From contig NZ_JBPKBH010000020.1 in the NCBI RefSeq assembly GCF_051388915.1, positions 112,128-176,127 on the forward strand: a stretch of DNA of 64,000 nucleotides. Direction: 5' to 3'. Shown here piece after piece: positions 48,988-57,366 of this stretch. The position numbers were made by a program, and so were the translations under genes. Each line of letters starts with the position of its first letter. Position 1 is the first letter of the stretch. Under the pieces are notes generated by a model. That model was not told the origin of the DNA. It saw only the letters and a program-made list of their open reading frames with translations, and did not search any database. Source of the DNA: Yinghuangia sp051388915. Its GTDB lineage: Bacteria; Actinomycetota; Actinomycetes; Streptomycetales; Streptomycetaceae.

Positions 48988-49633
48988 CTGCCACGGGCGT
49001 GCAGTCGAACTGTCTGATTCCGCGCCGTACCGCGCTTCCCGGGCAAGCGGGCGCTCGGCGTCTGAGACAGGGCGCGAGACACCCAGCGGCGTTCGCCTGG
49101 CGGAGGGCGACCTGGTGCGGCTGGCAGCGAACTCGCTGCCGGCAGGGGCTCATCGGGCAGAAGCGGCTCGGGCGAGGCTCGTGGCGCGATTCGCCCGAGC
49201 GGTGCCGCAGATGGTGATCGTCGCCGACACGGGCAGGTCCCGCCCGCTGGTGCGCCCCGTGCCGGCACTGGAAGCGTACGGGGGACCGTGCTTCTCCGCG
49301 TTGCGAGCACGGGTGGGGACGAGCCTGCCGCACCGATTACGGGTCTTCGTGCTGTCGACGCGGTACGGCCTGATCGGAGCGAACGAGCGACTCCGGACCT
49401 ACGACCCCCTCCGGCGCGTCCCGGACGACGGACTCCAGGCGCGACTACGGCGCACGCTGTACCCATATCTCGCGGCATGCCCGGTCAAGGAGTTGCTGCT
49501 CCTGATGCCGACGCACTACCTCGACGTACTGCCGCGCGTGACCGGCCACGTTGGGGAGGTGCACACGATCGTGAAACCGGTGCGGTGCTGGCCAGAGGCT
49601 GAGGCCTTCCTCGATCGATGGGGATGGCCGTGA
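48968..49633 (+). CDS. DUF6884-like protein
   Basis: 221 residues from MNRRVIDCHGRAVELSDSAP. The conserved block is RVFVLSTRYGLIGANERLRT followed by YDPLRR, resembling the S..YGL....(L)..YD motif of DUF6884 proteins, with KELLLLMPTHYLDVLPRVTG and a final helix EAFLDRWGWP. The N-terminal 40 residues are low in pattern. The function of the family is unknown; members often occur in phage-like or regulator-linked loci. Overlaps both neighbours. Confidence 0.75.
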   Translation: MNRRVIDCHGRAVELSDSAPYRASRASGRSASETGRETPSGVRLAEGDLVRLAANSLPAGAHRAEAARARLVARFARAVPQMVIVADTGRSRPLVRPVPALEAYGGPCFSALRARVGTSLPHRLRVFVLSTRYGLIGANERLRTYDPLRRVPDDGLQARLRRTLYPYLAACPVKELLLLMPTHYLDVLPRVTGHVGEVHTIVKPVRCWPEAEAFLDRWGWP

Positions 49634-50010
49634 CTCGCATACATATGGACGCCGACCGTCTTCCGAAGACGCGTGCAGCCGGGAGAGGCTCCGTGGCCAA
49701 CTCCCTTCTATGTTTGATAGCTCGTCTGACAGCCGTGGTCATCCGCCGGAGGCGGCGCGGTCGACACCGGGCGGGTCAACGCCCGAACCCACATCCGGTG
49801 AAGGACACTTTCGGCGCACCCGGTGATCCGCCCACGGCTGAATTTCGGGCGCTGCCACAAGACCCGGCTCCCGCGTTGGTGCGGCCGTATATCCACGCAC
49901 ATGAACAGCGCGTCAATGAGCGTCGGGTGCAGCAGCGAATGAAGCTACGGTCGGCGGTGCACGGGGCGATCGGGCCCGACAGGAACCACGAGTGGGTGGT
50001 GCCAAGGTGA
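49630..50010 (+). CDS. Basic hypothetical protein
   Basis: 126 residues from the GTG at 49630 overlapping the previous stop. A helical LLCLIARLTAVVIRRRRRGR segment (hydrophobic then Arg-rich) could touch membrane or nucleic acid; the C-terminal ALVRPYIHAHEQRVNERRVQ then QRMKLRSAVHG is the best conserved-looking part. No recognised domain. Last gene of the plus-strand unit, convergent with the prepilin peptidase gene 21 bp away. Confidence 0.65.
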   Translation: MTRIHMDADRLPKTRAAGRGSVANSLLCLIARLTAVVIRRRRRGRHRAGQRPNPHPVKDTFGAPGDPPTAEFRALPQDPAPALVRPYIHAHEQRVNERRVQQRMKLRSAVHGAIGPDRNHEWVVPR

Positions 50011-50031
50011 CACCGTCGAGGTGCGGTTCGC

Positions 50032-50640
50032 TCATGTGGGCGGCGCTGTCAGGGCGGCGCTGAGCGCGCCCGCCAGGAGGAACGGTCCCATCGTGATCGT
50101 CGTCCGAGACTGGGTGCGGCACAACTTCGCGGCACAGGTCCGTGCCGCACCCACACACGCCGCAAGTATGAAGCCGTACAGGATCGCAATCCCTGGCGTC
50201 GTCCAGCTGTCGGGCCCGAGGACGAGGCCGATGACCGCGACGAGTTTGGTGTCCCCGCCGCCGAACTGCCCGGTGGCGATGGTGAGTACCGCACCCGCGG
50301 TGAGCAGCACCAGCGACGCGGCGACCGCGCGGACGAGCGCGGCAGGAGTTGCGTGCGTCACCGCGGCGGCGGCGATCACGCACAGCGCCCCCGCGTAGGT
50401 GACGGTCAAGTCCCGGTTGAGGAGCCGTTGTTCGGTGAGGTCGCTGTGCATCAGCCGCGGGGACGCGGCGGCAAGGACGAGCGGGGCGGCGTGATCGATT
50501 TCAGCGCCGCGCCGTTCGACGAGAACCGCGATAGCCGCCCAGGCTGTCGCGGTGCATACGGCGGCGAGTGCCGCCGCATTTCCGCGGGGTCGACTTTGTC
50601 GGGCCGGCTGCTTCGCGTGCGTTGCGAACTCCCGGGACAC
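50032..50640 (-). CDS. A24-family prepilin peptidase (TadV/CpaA-like)
   Basis: 202 residues, about six membrane helices. Membrane aspartyl protease that trims class III (Flp-type) prepilins. Catalytic aspartates are in SPRLMHSDLTEQRLLNRDL (first Asp, cytoplasmic loop) and GQFGGGDTKLVAVIGLVLG (GxGD motif). It lacks the N-terminal methyltransferase domain of PilD, as expected for a Tad-type enzyme. It is the only minus-strand member of the pilus locus, followed by a regulator gene, and should process the pilin-like proteins at 58.3-59.9 kb. Confidence 0.9.
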   Translation of the reverse strand: MSREFATHAKQPARQSRPRGNAAALAAVCTATAWAAIAVLVERRGAEIDHAAPLVLAAASPRLMHSDLTEQRLLNRDLTVTYAGALCVIAAAAVTHATPAALVRAVAASLVLLTAGAVLTIATGQFGGGDTKLVAVIGLVLGPDSWTTPGIAILYGFILAACVGAARTCAAKLCRTQSRTTITMGPFLLAGALSAALTAPPT

Positions 50641-50643
50641 GGC

Positions 50644-51453
50644 CTACGCCCGAGGGTGGAGGTCCGACGTTCCTGTGTGGGGCAGTCCGGTGTGTAGGAA
50701 CGTGCCGTCGTCCCATTCGGTGCGGGTCCAGGCCAGGTCTTGGGCTGAGCGTTCACGCCTGAGATGACAGACGAGCGTGACGCTGCGGTCGGCGCGGGCC
50801 CGCTCGTGACGCCAGAGGCGTTCGGCCTCAGGTATCTCGCGCAGTCGGTTGACGACGTCGTTGAGCGGCTTGTCGTCGTGGTAGGCGATGGCTGCTGCCT
50901 TCAAACGTGCGACGGAGGCGCGGCGAAGCGCATCGATGCCGTGGACGCTGCGGGCTGCTTCTGCGGTGAAGGCCCACAGGAAGAGGTTGGTTCCGTCGAG
51001 GGGGGTGCAGTCGGCGTCACCGAAGAGGTCCTCTGCTTGGCTGTTGTAGGCGAGGACTGTGGCGACGTGGTCGGTGATCATGGCGGGGTGGGGTGCGGAG
51101 GCGCGCGCGAGCACCCAGTGGGCCTGCCCAGCGGCTGTCGGCGGTCGGCGGGGTGTGGCGGGTCGGTTTTCGGTGGCGAGGAAGTACAGGTCGGCGCGCA
51201 TGGCTTCGTCCATGAGCAGCGCGTCGGCGACTGCGTCCAGGGTTTCGGGGCGAGGGGTGTGGGAGCCGCCTCTTTCAAGCTGCGAATAGCCGCCGACGCT
51301 CAGCCGCGCGAGCATGGCCGTCTCCTCGATGCTCAGCCCGTGGGATCGGCTGTGAGGCCTCGGGGGCAGTCCGACAGAAGCGGCATTCAACTCATGACGG
51401 CGACTCTTCAGTAGTTGACGAAGGCTTGCCTTGCGAAGGTCCTCACTGGACAT
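50644..51453 (-). CDS. XRE regulator with MmyB-like ligand-binding domain
   Basis: 269 residues from MSSEDLRKASLRQLLKSRRH (GGTGGAG upstream; longer frame disregarded). HTH: LSIEETAMLARLSVGGYSQL then ERGGSHTPRPETLDAVADAL. The C-terminal domain (ATVLAYNSQAEDLFGDADCT, LFLWAFTAEAARSVHGIDAL, RADRSVTLVCHLRRERS) matches the PAS-like MmyB domain that binds fatty acids or small ligands. It is 3 bp upstream of the prepilin peptidase gene and divergent from the Tad locus, so it probably regulates pilus production. Confidence 0.9.
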   Translation of the reverse strand: MSSEDLRKASLRQLLKSRRHELNAASVGLPPRPHSRSHGLSIEETAMLARLSVGGYSQLERGGSHTPRPETLDAVADALLMDEAMRADLYFLATENRPATPRRPPTAAGQAHWVLARASAPHPAMITDHVATVLAYNSQAEDLFGDADCTPLDGTNLFLWAFTAEAARSVHGIDALRRASVARLKAAAIAYHDDKPLNDVVNRLREIPEAERLWRHERARADRSVTLVCHLRRERSAQDLAWTRTEWDDGTFLHTGLPHTGTSDLHPRA

Positions 51454-51805
51454 CTCCACCCCCGGTAGAGAGGCGGGCCGGTGCGCGTGAACGGCACGAA
51501 GGCGTGCCCTAGCCGCGTCGGCCCAGGCTTCGGGCTGCGGTCGGACGCTTGTCGGCGTACCCGCGTCGAGCGACGCCGGTCGGACGACTGCGTACTGGCG
51601 GATCACCTGGCCGGTTCGCAACCGATACTGCCACTACAGGCACATCCGTAGCCAACAGTTCGGGTGCAGGTAGCCAAGATACCCACAACACCGGTGACTT
51701 CCGGACAGGCCAACAACAGGTCACCATGGGCAAGTACGTCTCGCGCGGCAGCAATCTCGGGCAATGCCAAGGTACTTAGCTGCACGCGAGCGGAACGGGG
51801 GAAGG
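51454..51805. other. Intergenic region between regulator and Tad locus
   Basis: 352 bp with no supported gene. It must hold the divergent promoters of the MmyB-type regulator and the lipoprotein gene. GGTGAC (about 51692) and GTCACC (about 51719) form a loose inverted pair; otherwise I see no clear operator. Confidence 0.5.
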
Positions 51806-52429
51806 ATGGGCGGCATGCGTCGGAGCGTTCCCGGTGCCGTGTGTGGGGCGGCTCTTGCCTTGTTGCTGATGGGCGGCTGCACCGACACGGACTCCGATGA
51901 GGACGCGGCGTCAATGTCCCCAAGCAGCCCACCGAGTGCCGCTACGTTCCCTGTTCCGCCAACGCTTGCTCCGACCTCTGCGCCGCTGACACCGCCGTCC
52001 TCCGCCGCACCGTCGACGTCGGTAGGGACGGCGCCGCAGGACGCCGCTTTGGAGGCGTACAAGCAGATGATGGCGGCGATGGTGCAGGCGTCGTCGACGT
52101 CGGACCCGGACTTCCCGCTGCTCGCGAAGTACGCGACGGGCGAAGCTCTGGTGAGCTTGCGGTATTCGCTCCAGGCCAATCAACAAAAGGGGTTCGTGGG
52201 AAAGGGTCCGATGCGGATGGCCCCAAGGGTCGAATCGGTGTCCCCGGACAGCCTCTTGGTTCGTATCTCGGATTGCCTGGATGACAGTGAGTGGCTTCGA
52301 TACCGGCAGGACGGATCCCCCGCTGGCGGCGCCCCCGGAGGACGGCGCAGCACGACTGCCGAGGTGATCCCCGTGAATGGTGCCTGGAAGGTCTCCGTAC
52401 TCCGCGTATCGGCGACCGGGACATGCTAA
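51806..52429 (+). CDS. Secreted lipoprotein
   Basis: 207 residues from the ATG at 51806 (GGGGAAGG upstream; a second ATG three codons on is possible). Signal peptide RRSVPGAVCGAALALLLMGG followed by Cys: lipobox LMGGC, so the protein is lipid-anchored outside the membrane. Then a Ser/Pro/Thr-rich linker (about residues 30-72), and a small alpha+beta domain (DAALEAYKQMMAAMVQASST, LLAKYATGEALVSLRYSLQA, VPVNGAWKVSVLRV-like end) that resembles the NTF2-like domains of other actinomycete lipoproteins. First gene of the plus-strand Tad locus; overlaps the next by seven bases. Confidence 0.85.
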   Translation: MGGMRRSVPGAVCGAALALLLMGGCTDTDSDEDAASMSPSSPPSAATFPVPPTLAPTSAPLTPPSSAAPSTSVGTAPQDAALEAYKQMMAAMVQASSTSDPDFPLLAKYATGEALVSLRYSLQANQQKGFVGKGPMRMAPRVESVSPDSLLVRISDCLDDSEWLRYRQDGSPAGGAPGGRRSTTAEVIPVNGAWKVSVLRVSATGTC

Positions 52430-53340
52430 AGGCCGGGATGCACCAGTTCGGTACCTGCCTCGGCATGGCCTTGGTCATGTGGATGGCGGCCGGTGGCATC
52501 GCCTACTCCGATGAGGGCCCCACCGACCCTGGGTCGGGTTCTGTGACCTGCCAAGCAGCGGAGTGCGAGGTCGTAGCCGTGGGCCAGGGGGACGGCGGAA
52601 ACGGCGGCGCCCCGTCGAACCGGCCGGTGACCGGCCGGGGACCCACTCCGGGTGAGTCCGCACAACAGGGCTTGTGGTCGGACCTGGAATTCCTCACCGG
52701 ACTCTACAAGCAGGGAATGAGCGCCCAGCAGATCGCTGACACCTACGGCCGCGCACCGCTCTACGTCGATCCGGAGACAGGCGAGCCCATAGCGATGTTG
52801 GGCAGTCGCGAGGACCAAGGAGCGGACACTGCCAGCGGCGCTGCTCCGCCTGCGTCTCCGCCGAGTCCCGCGCAGTTGGCGCAGGTTGCGGTGTCCCGTC
52901 TGGTGCTGCCGACCCCGTCGGTGGGGACGTCGCCGTCCGGGGATCAGGTCGTCTCGGTGCCGACGTGGTTGTGGGTGGAGGCGTCTTCGTGGGGGTCCGT
53001 GTCGGCGACGGCCGCCGTGCCGGGTGTGTCGGTGACGGCTACGGCGGTTCCCGTATCCGCGGTGTGGTCGATGGGGAACGGCGACGCAGTGACGTGCGCG
53101 GGGCCCGGGACGCCGTACGGGCCGGGGTCTGATCCGGCGTCGGGTTCGCCGGACTGCGGTTACACCTATGCGCGTTCGTCCGCGGGCCAGCCTGCTGAAC
53201 GGTTCGCGGTCACGGTGACGGTGACCTGGCGGGTGTCGTGGTCGGGCGGGGGCCAGTCGGGGGTGGTGGACGGGATGTCGACGCAGGCAATGGCGGGCTT
53301 GCGGGTTCGCGAGGTGCAGGCCGTCGTGGTGGCGTCCTGA
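52423..53340 (+). CDS. Secreted hypothetical protein of the Tad locus
   Basis: 305 residues from MLKAGMHQFGTCLGMALVMW, an N-terminal signal peptide (hydrophobic core residues about 10-26, likely cut after GGIAYS). The mature part has a Gly/Pro-rich start, a short helical segment (FLTGLYKQGMSAQQIADTYG), then a beta-rich domain (VVSVPTWLWVEASSWGSVSA, TAAVPGVSVTATAVPVSAVW, VTVTVTWRVSWSGGG) with four cysteines. Beta-rich secreted proteins of this type occur beside Tad loci in Streptomyces and may be an extracellular part of the apparatus. No named domain recognised. Confidence 0.8.
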   Translation: MLKAGMHQFGTCLGMALVMWMAAGGIAYSDEGPTDPGSGSVTCQAAECEVVAVGQGDGGNGGAPSNRPVTGRGPTPGESAQQGLWSDLEFLTGLYKQGMSAQQIADTYGRAPLYVDPETGEPIAMLGSREDQGADTASGAAPPASPPSPAQLAQVAVSRLVLPTPSVGTSPSGDQVVSVPTWLWVEASSWGSVSATAAVPGVSVTATAVPVSAVWSMGNGDAVTCAGPGTPYGPGSDPASGSPDCGYTYARSSAGQPAERFAVTVTVTWRVSWSGGGQSGVVDGMSTQAMAGLRVREVQAVVVAS

Positions 53341-53407
53341 GCTGACGACCCCGAGTTGCAGCGTTGTCGGCGTGCCGTGGGTTCGACAAGTGACGAGGGA
53401 GCGGGCG

Positions 53408-54100
53408 GTGGCTGTGTCGGATGCGCGGACGGTGCGGAACGGTGCCGGGGCGTGGTCGGGTGCGCCGGCACCGGGCGCGGTGCCGGGGAAGCGTCGGCGT
53501 GTTCGTGCGGTGCGAGTGTGGGCGGGGCTGTTTGTCGCGGTGGTGTGTGCCGGGTTGTTTGTGGTGGCCGCGCGGGGGACGGACGATCGGCGTGCGGTGC
53601 TGGTGGTCGCGCAGCGGGTCGAGGCGGGGCAGGTCGTGCAGCGCGCGGATCTTCGCGAGACCGAACTTCGGGGCGGACCTGTGTCGGGTGTGGTGCCGGT
53701 GTCGTCGGTGGACGAGGTTGTGGGGCGGGTGGCGGTGGTGCCGCTGGTGCCCGGGTCGCTGCTGTCGCGCGACCAGGTAGGCGAGGCTGCCGGGTTCCCG
53801 CAGGCGGGCCAGGCGTTGGTGGCGGTGTCGGTGAAGGACGGCGGTGCTCCGCCCGGCTTGGCCGCAGGGCAGCACGTCGCGGTACTGGCCGGTCCGGGGC
53901 AGGGAGCGGCGATGCAGAAGAGTGTTGGGGCGTCGACGTCGGCGGAGGGTGTCGTGGTTGCGGTGCGGGCCGCTTCCGATGCCACGGGTGGGGGGTCCGT
54001 GGTCACGCTGCTGGTGGACGCGGACTCGGGGTCGAGGGTGGCGGTGCTGTTGGATCCGCGGCTGGTGGTCCGCAGTCCGGTGGGGGTTGGTGCCGGGTGA
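53408..54100 (+). CDS. SAF-domain CpaB/RcpC-like pilus assembly protein
   Basis: 230 residues from the GTG at 53408 (GAGGGAG upstream; an ATG-like start at 53372 also exists). One N-terminal membrane helix (VRVWAGLFVAVVCAGLFVVA), then the SAF domain: VLVVAQRVEAGQVVQRADLR and VSGVVPVSSVDEVVGRVAVV, PLVPGSLLSRDQVGEAAGFP. CpaB/RcpC proteins assist the outer part of Tad pili. Actinobacteria lack an outer membrane secretin, so this one probably works at the cell wall. GTGA overlap with the next gene. Confidence 0.88.
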   Translation: MAVSDARTVRNGAGAWSGAPAPGAVPGKRRRVRAVRVWAGLFVAVVCAGLFVVAARGTDDRRAVLVVAQRVEAGQVVQRADLRETELRGGPVSGVVPVSSVDEVVGRVAVVPLVPGSLLSRDQVGEAAGFPQAGQALVAVSVKDGGAPPGLAAGQHVAVLAGPGQGAAMQKSVGASTSAEGVVVAVRAASDATGGGSVVTLLVDADSGSRVAVLLDPRLVVRSPVGVGAG

Positions 54101-54957
54101 GTCCGCCGGTTGTGGTGGTCGGGTCGGTGAAGGGGGCGCCGGGGGTGACGGTGTCGGCGTTGGCGCTGACGGCGGCGTGGCCGGGCCGGGAGGGCGGTGT
54201 GGGGCCGCTGTTGGTGGAGGCGGACGGCTCGGGTGGGTCGGTGGCGGCGTGGTGCGACGCGTCGCCGTGGGACGCCGGGACGGGCCTGGTGGGGCTGGCT
54301 GCGGGGTCCCGGCACGGCGGACCGGCGGGGTCGGGGGCGGTCGAACCGGCTGCGTACGGGTCGGTGGTGGGGTGCGGGATACGGGTGGTCCGCGCACCGG
54401 CGGCCGGACCGCAGGCGGTGGCCGCTTTGGAGGTCTTGGCGGCGTCGCGGTTCGCGGTGCTGCACGCGAGCGCAGCGGACGTCGTCGTCGTTGACGCCGG
54501 TCGTCTGGAAGGACCGCACATCGGTGCGCTGCTGGCGGCGGCGGATGTGTTCGTGCTGGTGGCGCGGGGCGGGGTGGATGCGATGGGGCATGTGGCGGGT
54601 CGGATCGAGGAGTTGCGGGCGCGGGTGCCGGTGGTGGATCTGCTGGTGGTCGGGCCGTCGCCGTACCGCCCGGCGGAAGTCGAGGATGCCTTCGGGGTCG
54701 GGCGGGTCCATGCGTGGCCGTGGGATCCGACCGGGGTACGTGAGCTGGTGTCGAAGGGACCTGGGCGGGGGTGGCGCCGCCGTCCCTTGATGGGGGCAGC
54801 ACAGACGCTCGCGGAGGACCTGCGACAGCGCGCAGACGCCAGCCGACAAAGTCCGGCCTACTGGCCGGCCGAGCCTGCGATGCCGCTCGTGCCTGGGACG
54901 CCCCCGCCTCCCGAGGTGTTTCGCGGGGTGCTCCGCGATGCCGGAGGTACGCCGTGA
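54097..54957 (+). CDS. TadZ/CpaE-like ParA-superfamily ATPase
   Basis: 286 residues from the GTG at 54097. Starts PPVVVVGSVKGAPGVTVSAL, a deviant Walker A loop (KGAPGVT) of the ParA/MinD type, then ALTAAWPGREGGVGPLLVEA DGSG (switch I region) and VLHASAADVVVVDAGRLEGP (Walker B, VVDAG). TadZ proteins place the pilus apparatus at a cell pole. The signature lysine of the deviant P-loop is present, but the switch regions are diverged, so ATPase activity is uncertain. GTGA overlap with the TadA gene. Confidence 0.82.
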   Translation: MSPPVVVVGSVKGAPGVTVSALALTAAWPGREGGVGPLLVEADGSGGSVAAWCDASPWDAGTGLVGLAAGSRHGGPAGSGAVEPAAYGSVVGCGIRVVRAPAAGPQAVAALEVLAASRFAVLHASAADVVVVDAGRLEGPHIGALLAAADVFVLVARGGVDAMGHVAGRIEELRARVPVVDLLVVGPSPYRPAEVEDAFGVGRVHAWPWDPTGVRELVSKGPGRGWRRRPLMGAAQTLAEDLRQRADASRQSPAYWPAEPAMPLVPGTPPPPEVFRGVLRDAGGTP

Positions 54958-56354
54958 GGCCTCGGGCGCCCGGTTTCAACGGGGCTTCCCCGGACCCGTC
55001 CGCGTTCGGCGCCGCGCCGGTGGGTTCCGCGGGTTCACCTGCGGCAGCGGACGAGCTGGCGGTCCGGCTGCGCGGCGAGGTCGGCGGGCGGTTGTCGGCG
55101 TACGCGGCCCAGTTGGAGGGTGCGGGCCTGCCGCCGATGTCCGGCCAGCAGCGGCGTGAGGTCGCCGAGCGTCTGTTGACGGAGGCGTGGCGGGCGGAGA
55201 CCGGTCGGCGGCTGTCGGCCGGGCCGGGGGTGTGGGACGCGGCCACGGAAGAGCTGGTCTCGCGCACGGTGCTGGACGGCTTGTTCGGTCTCGGCGGGCT
55301 CCAGGGGCTGCTGGACGACCCGAGCGTGGAGAACGTCCATGTCAACGGCTGCGACCGGGTGTTCGTCCGGTACGCGGACGGCCGCCAGGAGCAGGTTCCG
55401 CCGGTGGCGGGGTCGGACGCGGAACTGGTCGAGCTGGTCCGGACCGTCGCGGCGAAGGCGGGGCAGGAGGAGCGCCGTTTCGATCGTGCTGTGCCCCGGC
55501 TGAACGTGCAACTCGCGGACGGTTCGCGGCTTTTCGCGGTGATGGCGGTCGCCGGCCGGGTGTCGGTGTCCGTCCGGCGGCACCGCTACCTGAGCGTCAC
55601 CCTCAAGGACTTGGTGCGTCTGGGGGTGTGCGACGAGCCGTTGGCTGCGTTCCTTGGGGCGTTGGTGCGGGCCCGGCGGAACGTCATCGTCGCCGGAGGT
55701 ACGAACGTCGGCAAGACCACCGTGTTGCGGGCGCTGGCCTCCGCTATTGCGCCGCGTGAACGTCTGGTGACGATCGAGGACACCTTCGAACTGGGCCTGG
55801 ACCGCGACCCGGTGGCGCATCCGAACGTCGTGGCGATGCAGGCCCGCGAGGCGAACCTGGAGGGCGTCGGCGCGGTCGATCAGGCCGAGTTGGTGCGGTG
55901 GGGCCTGCGGATGGGTCCGGACCGGGTGATCGTCGGGGAGATCCGCGGCGCGGAGGTCGTGCCGATGTGCAATGCGATGTCCCAGGGCAACGACGGCAGC
56001 ATGTCGACGCTGCACTCCTCGACGTCGCGCGGCGTGTTCACCAAACTCGCCGCCTATGCGGCCCAGTCGCCGGAGCGGCTGTCGCTGGAGGCGACCAGCC
56101 TCCTGGTCGCGTCGGCGGTGCACTTTGTCGTGCACATCGCGTGGGCGTCCGACGGGCGGCGGGTCGTCTCCTCGGTGCGTGAGGTCGTCGACGCGGACGG
56201 GCCGCAGGTCGTCTCCAACGAGGTGTACCGGCCCGGCGGTGACCGTCGGGCGGTACCGGCGACCGCGCCGCGTGCGGAGACCATGGACGACCTGGTCGCC
56301 GCCGGCCTGGACCCCGGCGTCTTCCACCGCGCCCGCTGGGGCGGTGCCCCGTGA
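54954..56354 (+). CDS. tadA: TadA/CpaF secretion ATPase
   Basis: 466 residues from the GTG at 54954. Hexameric type II/IV secretion ATPase that powers Flp pilus assembly. N-terminal domain with LGGLQGLLDDPSVENVHVNG, then FDRAVPRLNVQLADGSRLFA, Walker A IVAGGTNVGKTTVLRALASA, Asp box LVTIEDTFELGL, Walker B DRVIVGEIRGAEVVPM, and His box NDGSMSTLHSSTSRGVFTKL. All motifs are intact. GTGA overlaps upstream and downstream show strong coupling with TadZ-like and TadB. Confidence 0.96.
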   Translation: MRPRAPGFNGASPDPSAFGAAPVGSAGSPAAADELAVRLRGEVGGRLSAYAAQLEGAGLPPMSGQQRREVAERLLTEAWRAETGRRLSAGPGVWDAATEELVSRTVLDGLFGLGGLQGLLDDPSVENVHVNGCDRVFVRYADGRQEQVPPVAGSDAELVELVRTVAAKAGQEERRFDRAVPRLNVQLADGSRLFAVMAVAGRVSVSVRRHRYLSVTLKDLVRLGVCDEPLAAFLGALVRARRNVIVAGGTNVGKTTVLRALASAIAPRERLVTIEDTFELGLDRDPVAHPNVVAMQAREANLEGVGAVDQAELVRWGLRMGPDRVIVGEIRGAEVVPMCNAMSQGNDGSMSTLHSSTSRGVFTKLAAYAAQSPERLSLEATSLLVASAVHFVVHIAWASDGRRVVSSVREVVDADGPQVVSNEVYRPGGDRRAVPATAPRAETMDDLVAAGLDPGVFHRARWGGAP

Positions 56355-57366
56355 ACGGCCCGACCGCGGCCCTGCTGGGCCTGGGGTGCGGCGGCGGCAT
56401 CGTCGTCGCCGTCTCGGGATTCCTGCCGCATCGAACGAAGGGTTCCGGAGCGTCTGTTGCCGATGACCGGATTGCCGCAGCGATCTCCCGACTCGGTGCC
56501 CGGGTGCGTGGGTTGTCGCTGCGGCGCCTGCTGGGCGTCGTCGTGTGTGCGGCGGGGGTCGGGGTGTTGACCGGGTGGCCGGTGGCCGCGGTGCTGGCGG
56601 TAGCTGCCGGGTGGGCGCTGCCGGCGCTGGTGCGGCCGGATCGAGCGGCGCGGGCGCGGACGGAGCGGATCGAGGCGGTGGCGGTGTGGGCGGAGATGCT
56701 CCGTGACACCCTCGCGGCGGCGGCCGGTTTGCAACAGGCGATCCGCGCGACCGCGGACGTCGCCCCGCCGGCTCTGGAGATGGAGATCCGCGCGCTCGCG
56801 GTTCGGGTGGCGGGGGGGGNGCGGCCGGTTTGCAACAGGCGATCCGCGCGACCGCGGACGTCGCCCCGCCGGCTCTGGAGATGGAGATCCGCGCGCTCGC
56901 GGTTCGGGTGGCGCGCGGCGACCGGCTGCCGGACGCGCTGCGGGCGTTCGCCGACGACGTCGACGACCCGATCGCCGACCTCGTGGTCGCCGCGCTGCTG
57001 CTGGCCGCGGAACGCCAGGGCGGGCAACTCGCCGACCTGCTGGGTTCGTTGGCGACCGCGACCCGTGAGCAGGTCACCGTGCGGCTGAAGGCGGACGCGG
57101 ACCGCGCGGGGGTACGCACCTCGGTCCGTGTGGTGGTCGTGGTGACCCTCACGATGGCGTTCGGGCTGCTCCTGTTCGACCGCGACTACCTCGCCCCCTA
57201 CGGCACCGCGGAAGGCCAGCTCGTCCTCGCCGTGGTAGGGGCGCTGTTCGCGGCGGCGTTCTGGTGGATGACGAGACTCGCCGACGACAAGCCGCCCGTC
57301 CGGATCCTGCGTCCCCCGACCGCGGACGCGGAACTCCAGCCGACCGCAGGAGGGTGGGACCGATGA
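56351..57366 (+). CDS. tadB: TadB-like pilus platform protein, split by an assembly duplication
   Basis: Type II secretion F-domain membrane protein that anchors the ATPase. The first part (from GTG 56351) has membrane helices RRLLGVVVCAAGVGVLTGWP and VAAVLAVAAGWALPALVRPD, then GLQQAIRATADVAPPALEME, after which the frame runs into poly-G and N at 56813-56820. The segment is then repeated and continues correctly as ARGDRLPDALRAFADDVDDP, LLGSLATATREQVTVRLKAD and helices to the stop at 57364. Removing the 101-bp excess restores one frame of about 304 residues, the normal TadB size. I therefore regard the gene as intact in the organism. Confidence 0.88.
56720..56913. repeat. Exact 93-bp duplication around an N: assembly join
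   Basis: 56720-56812 and 56821-56913 are identical and separated by poly-G and one N (56820). Same signature as the join at 31.86 kb. It falls inside the TadB gene and should be collapsed to one copy. Confidence 0.92.
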
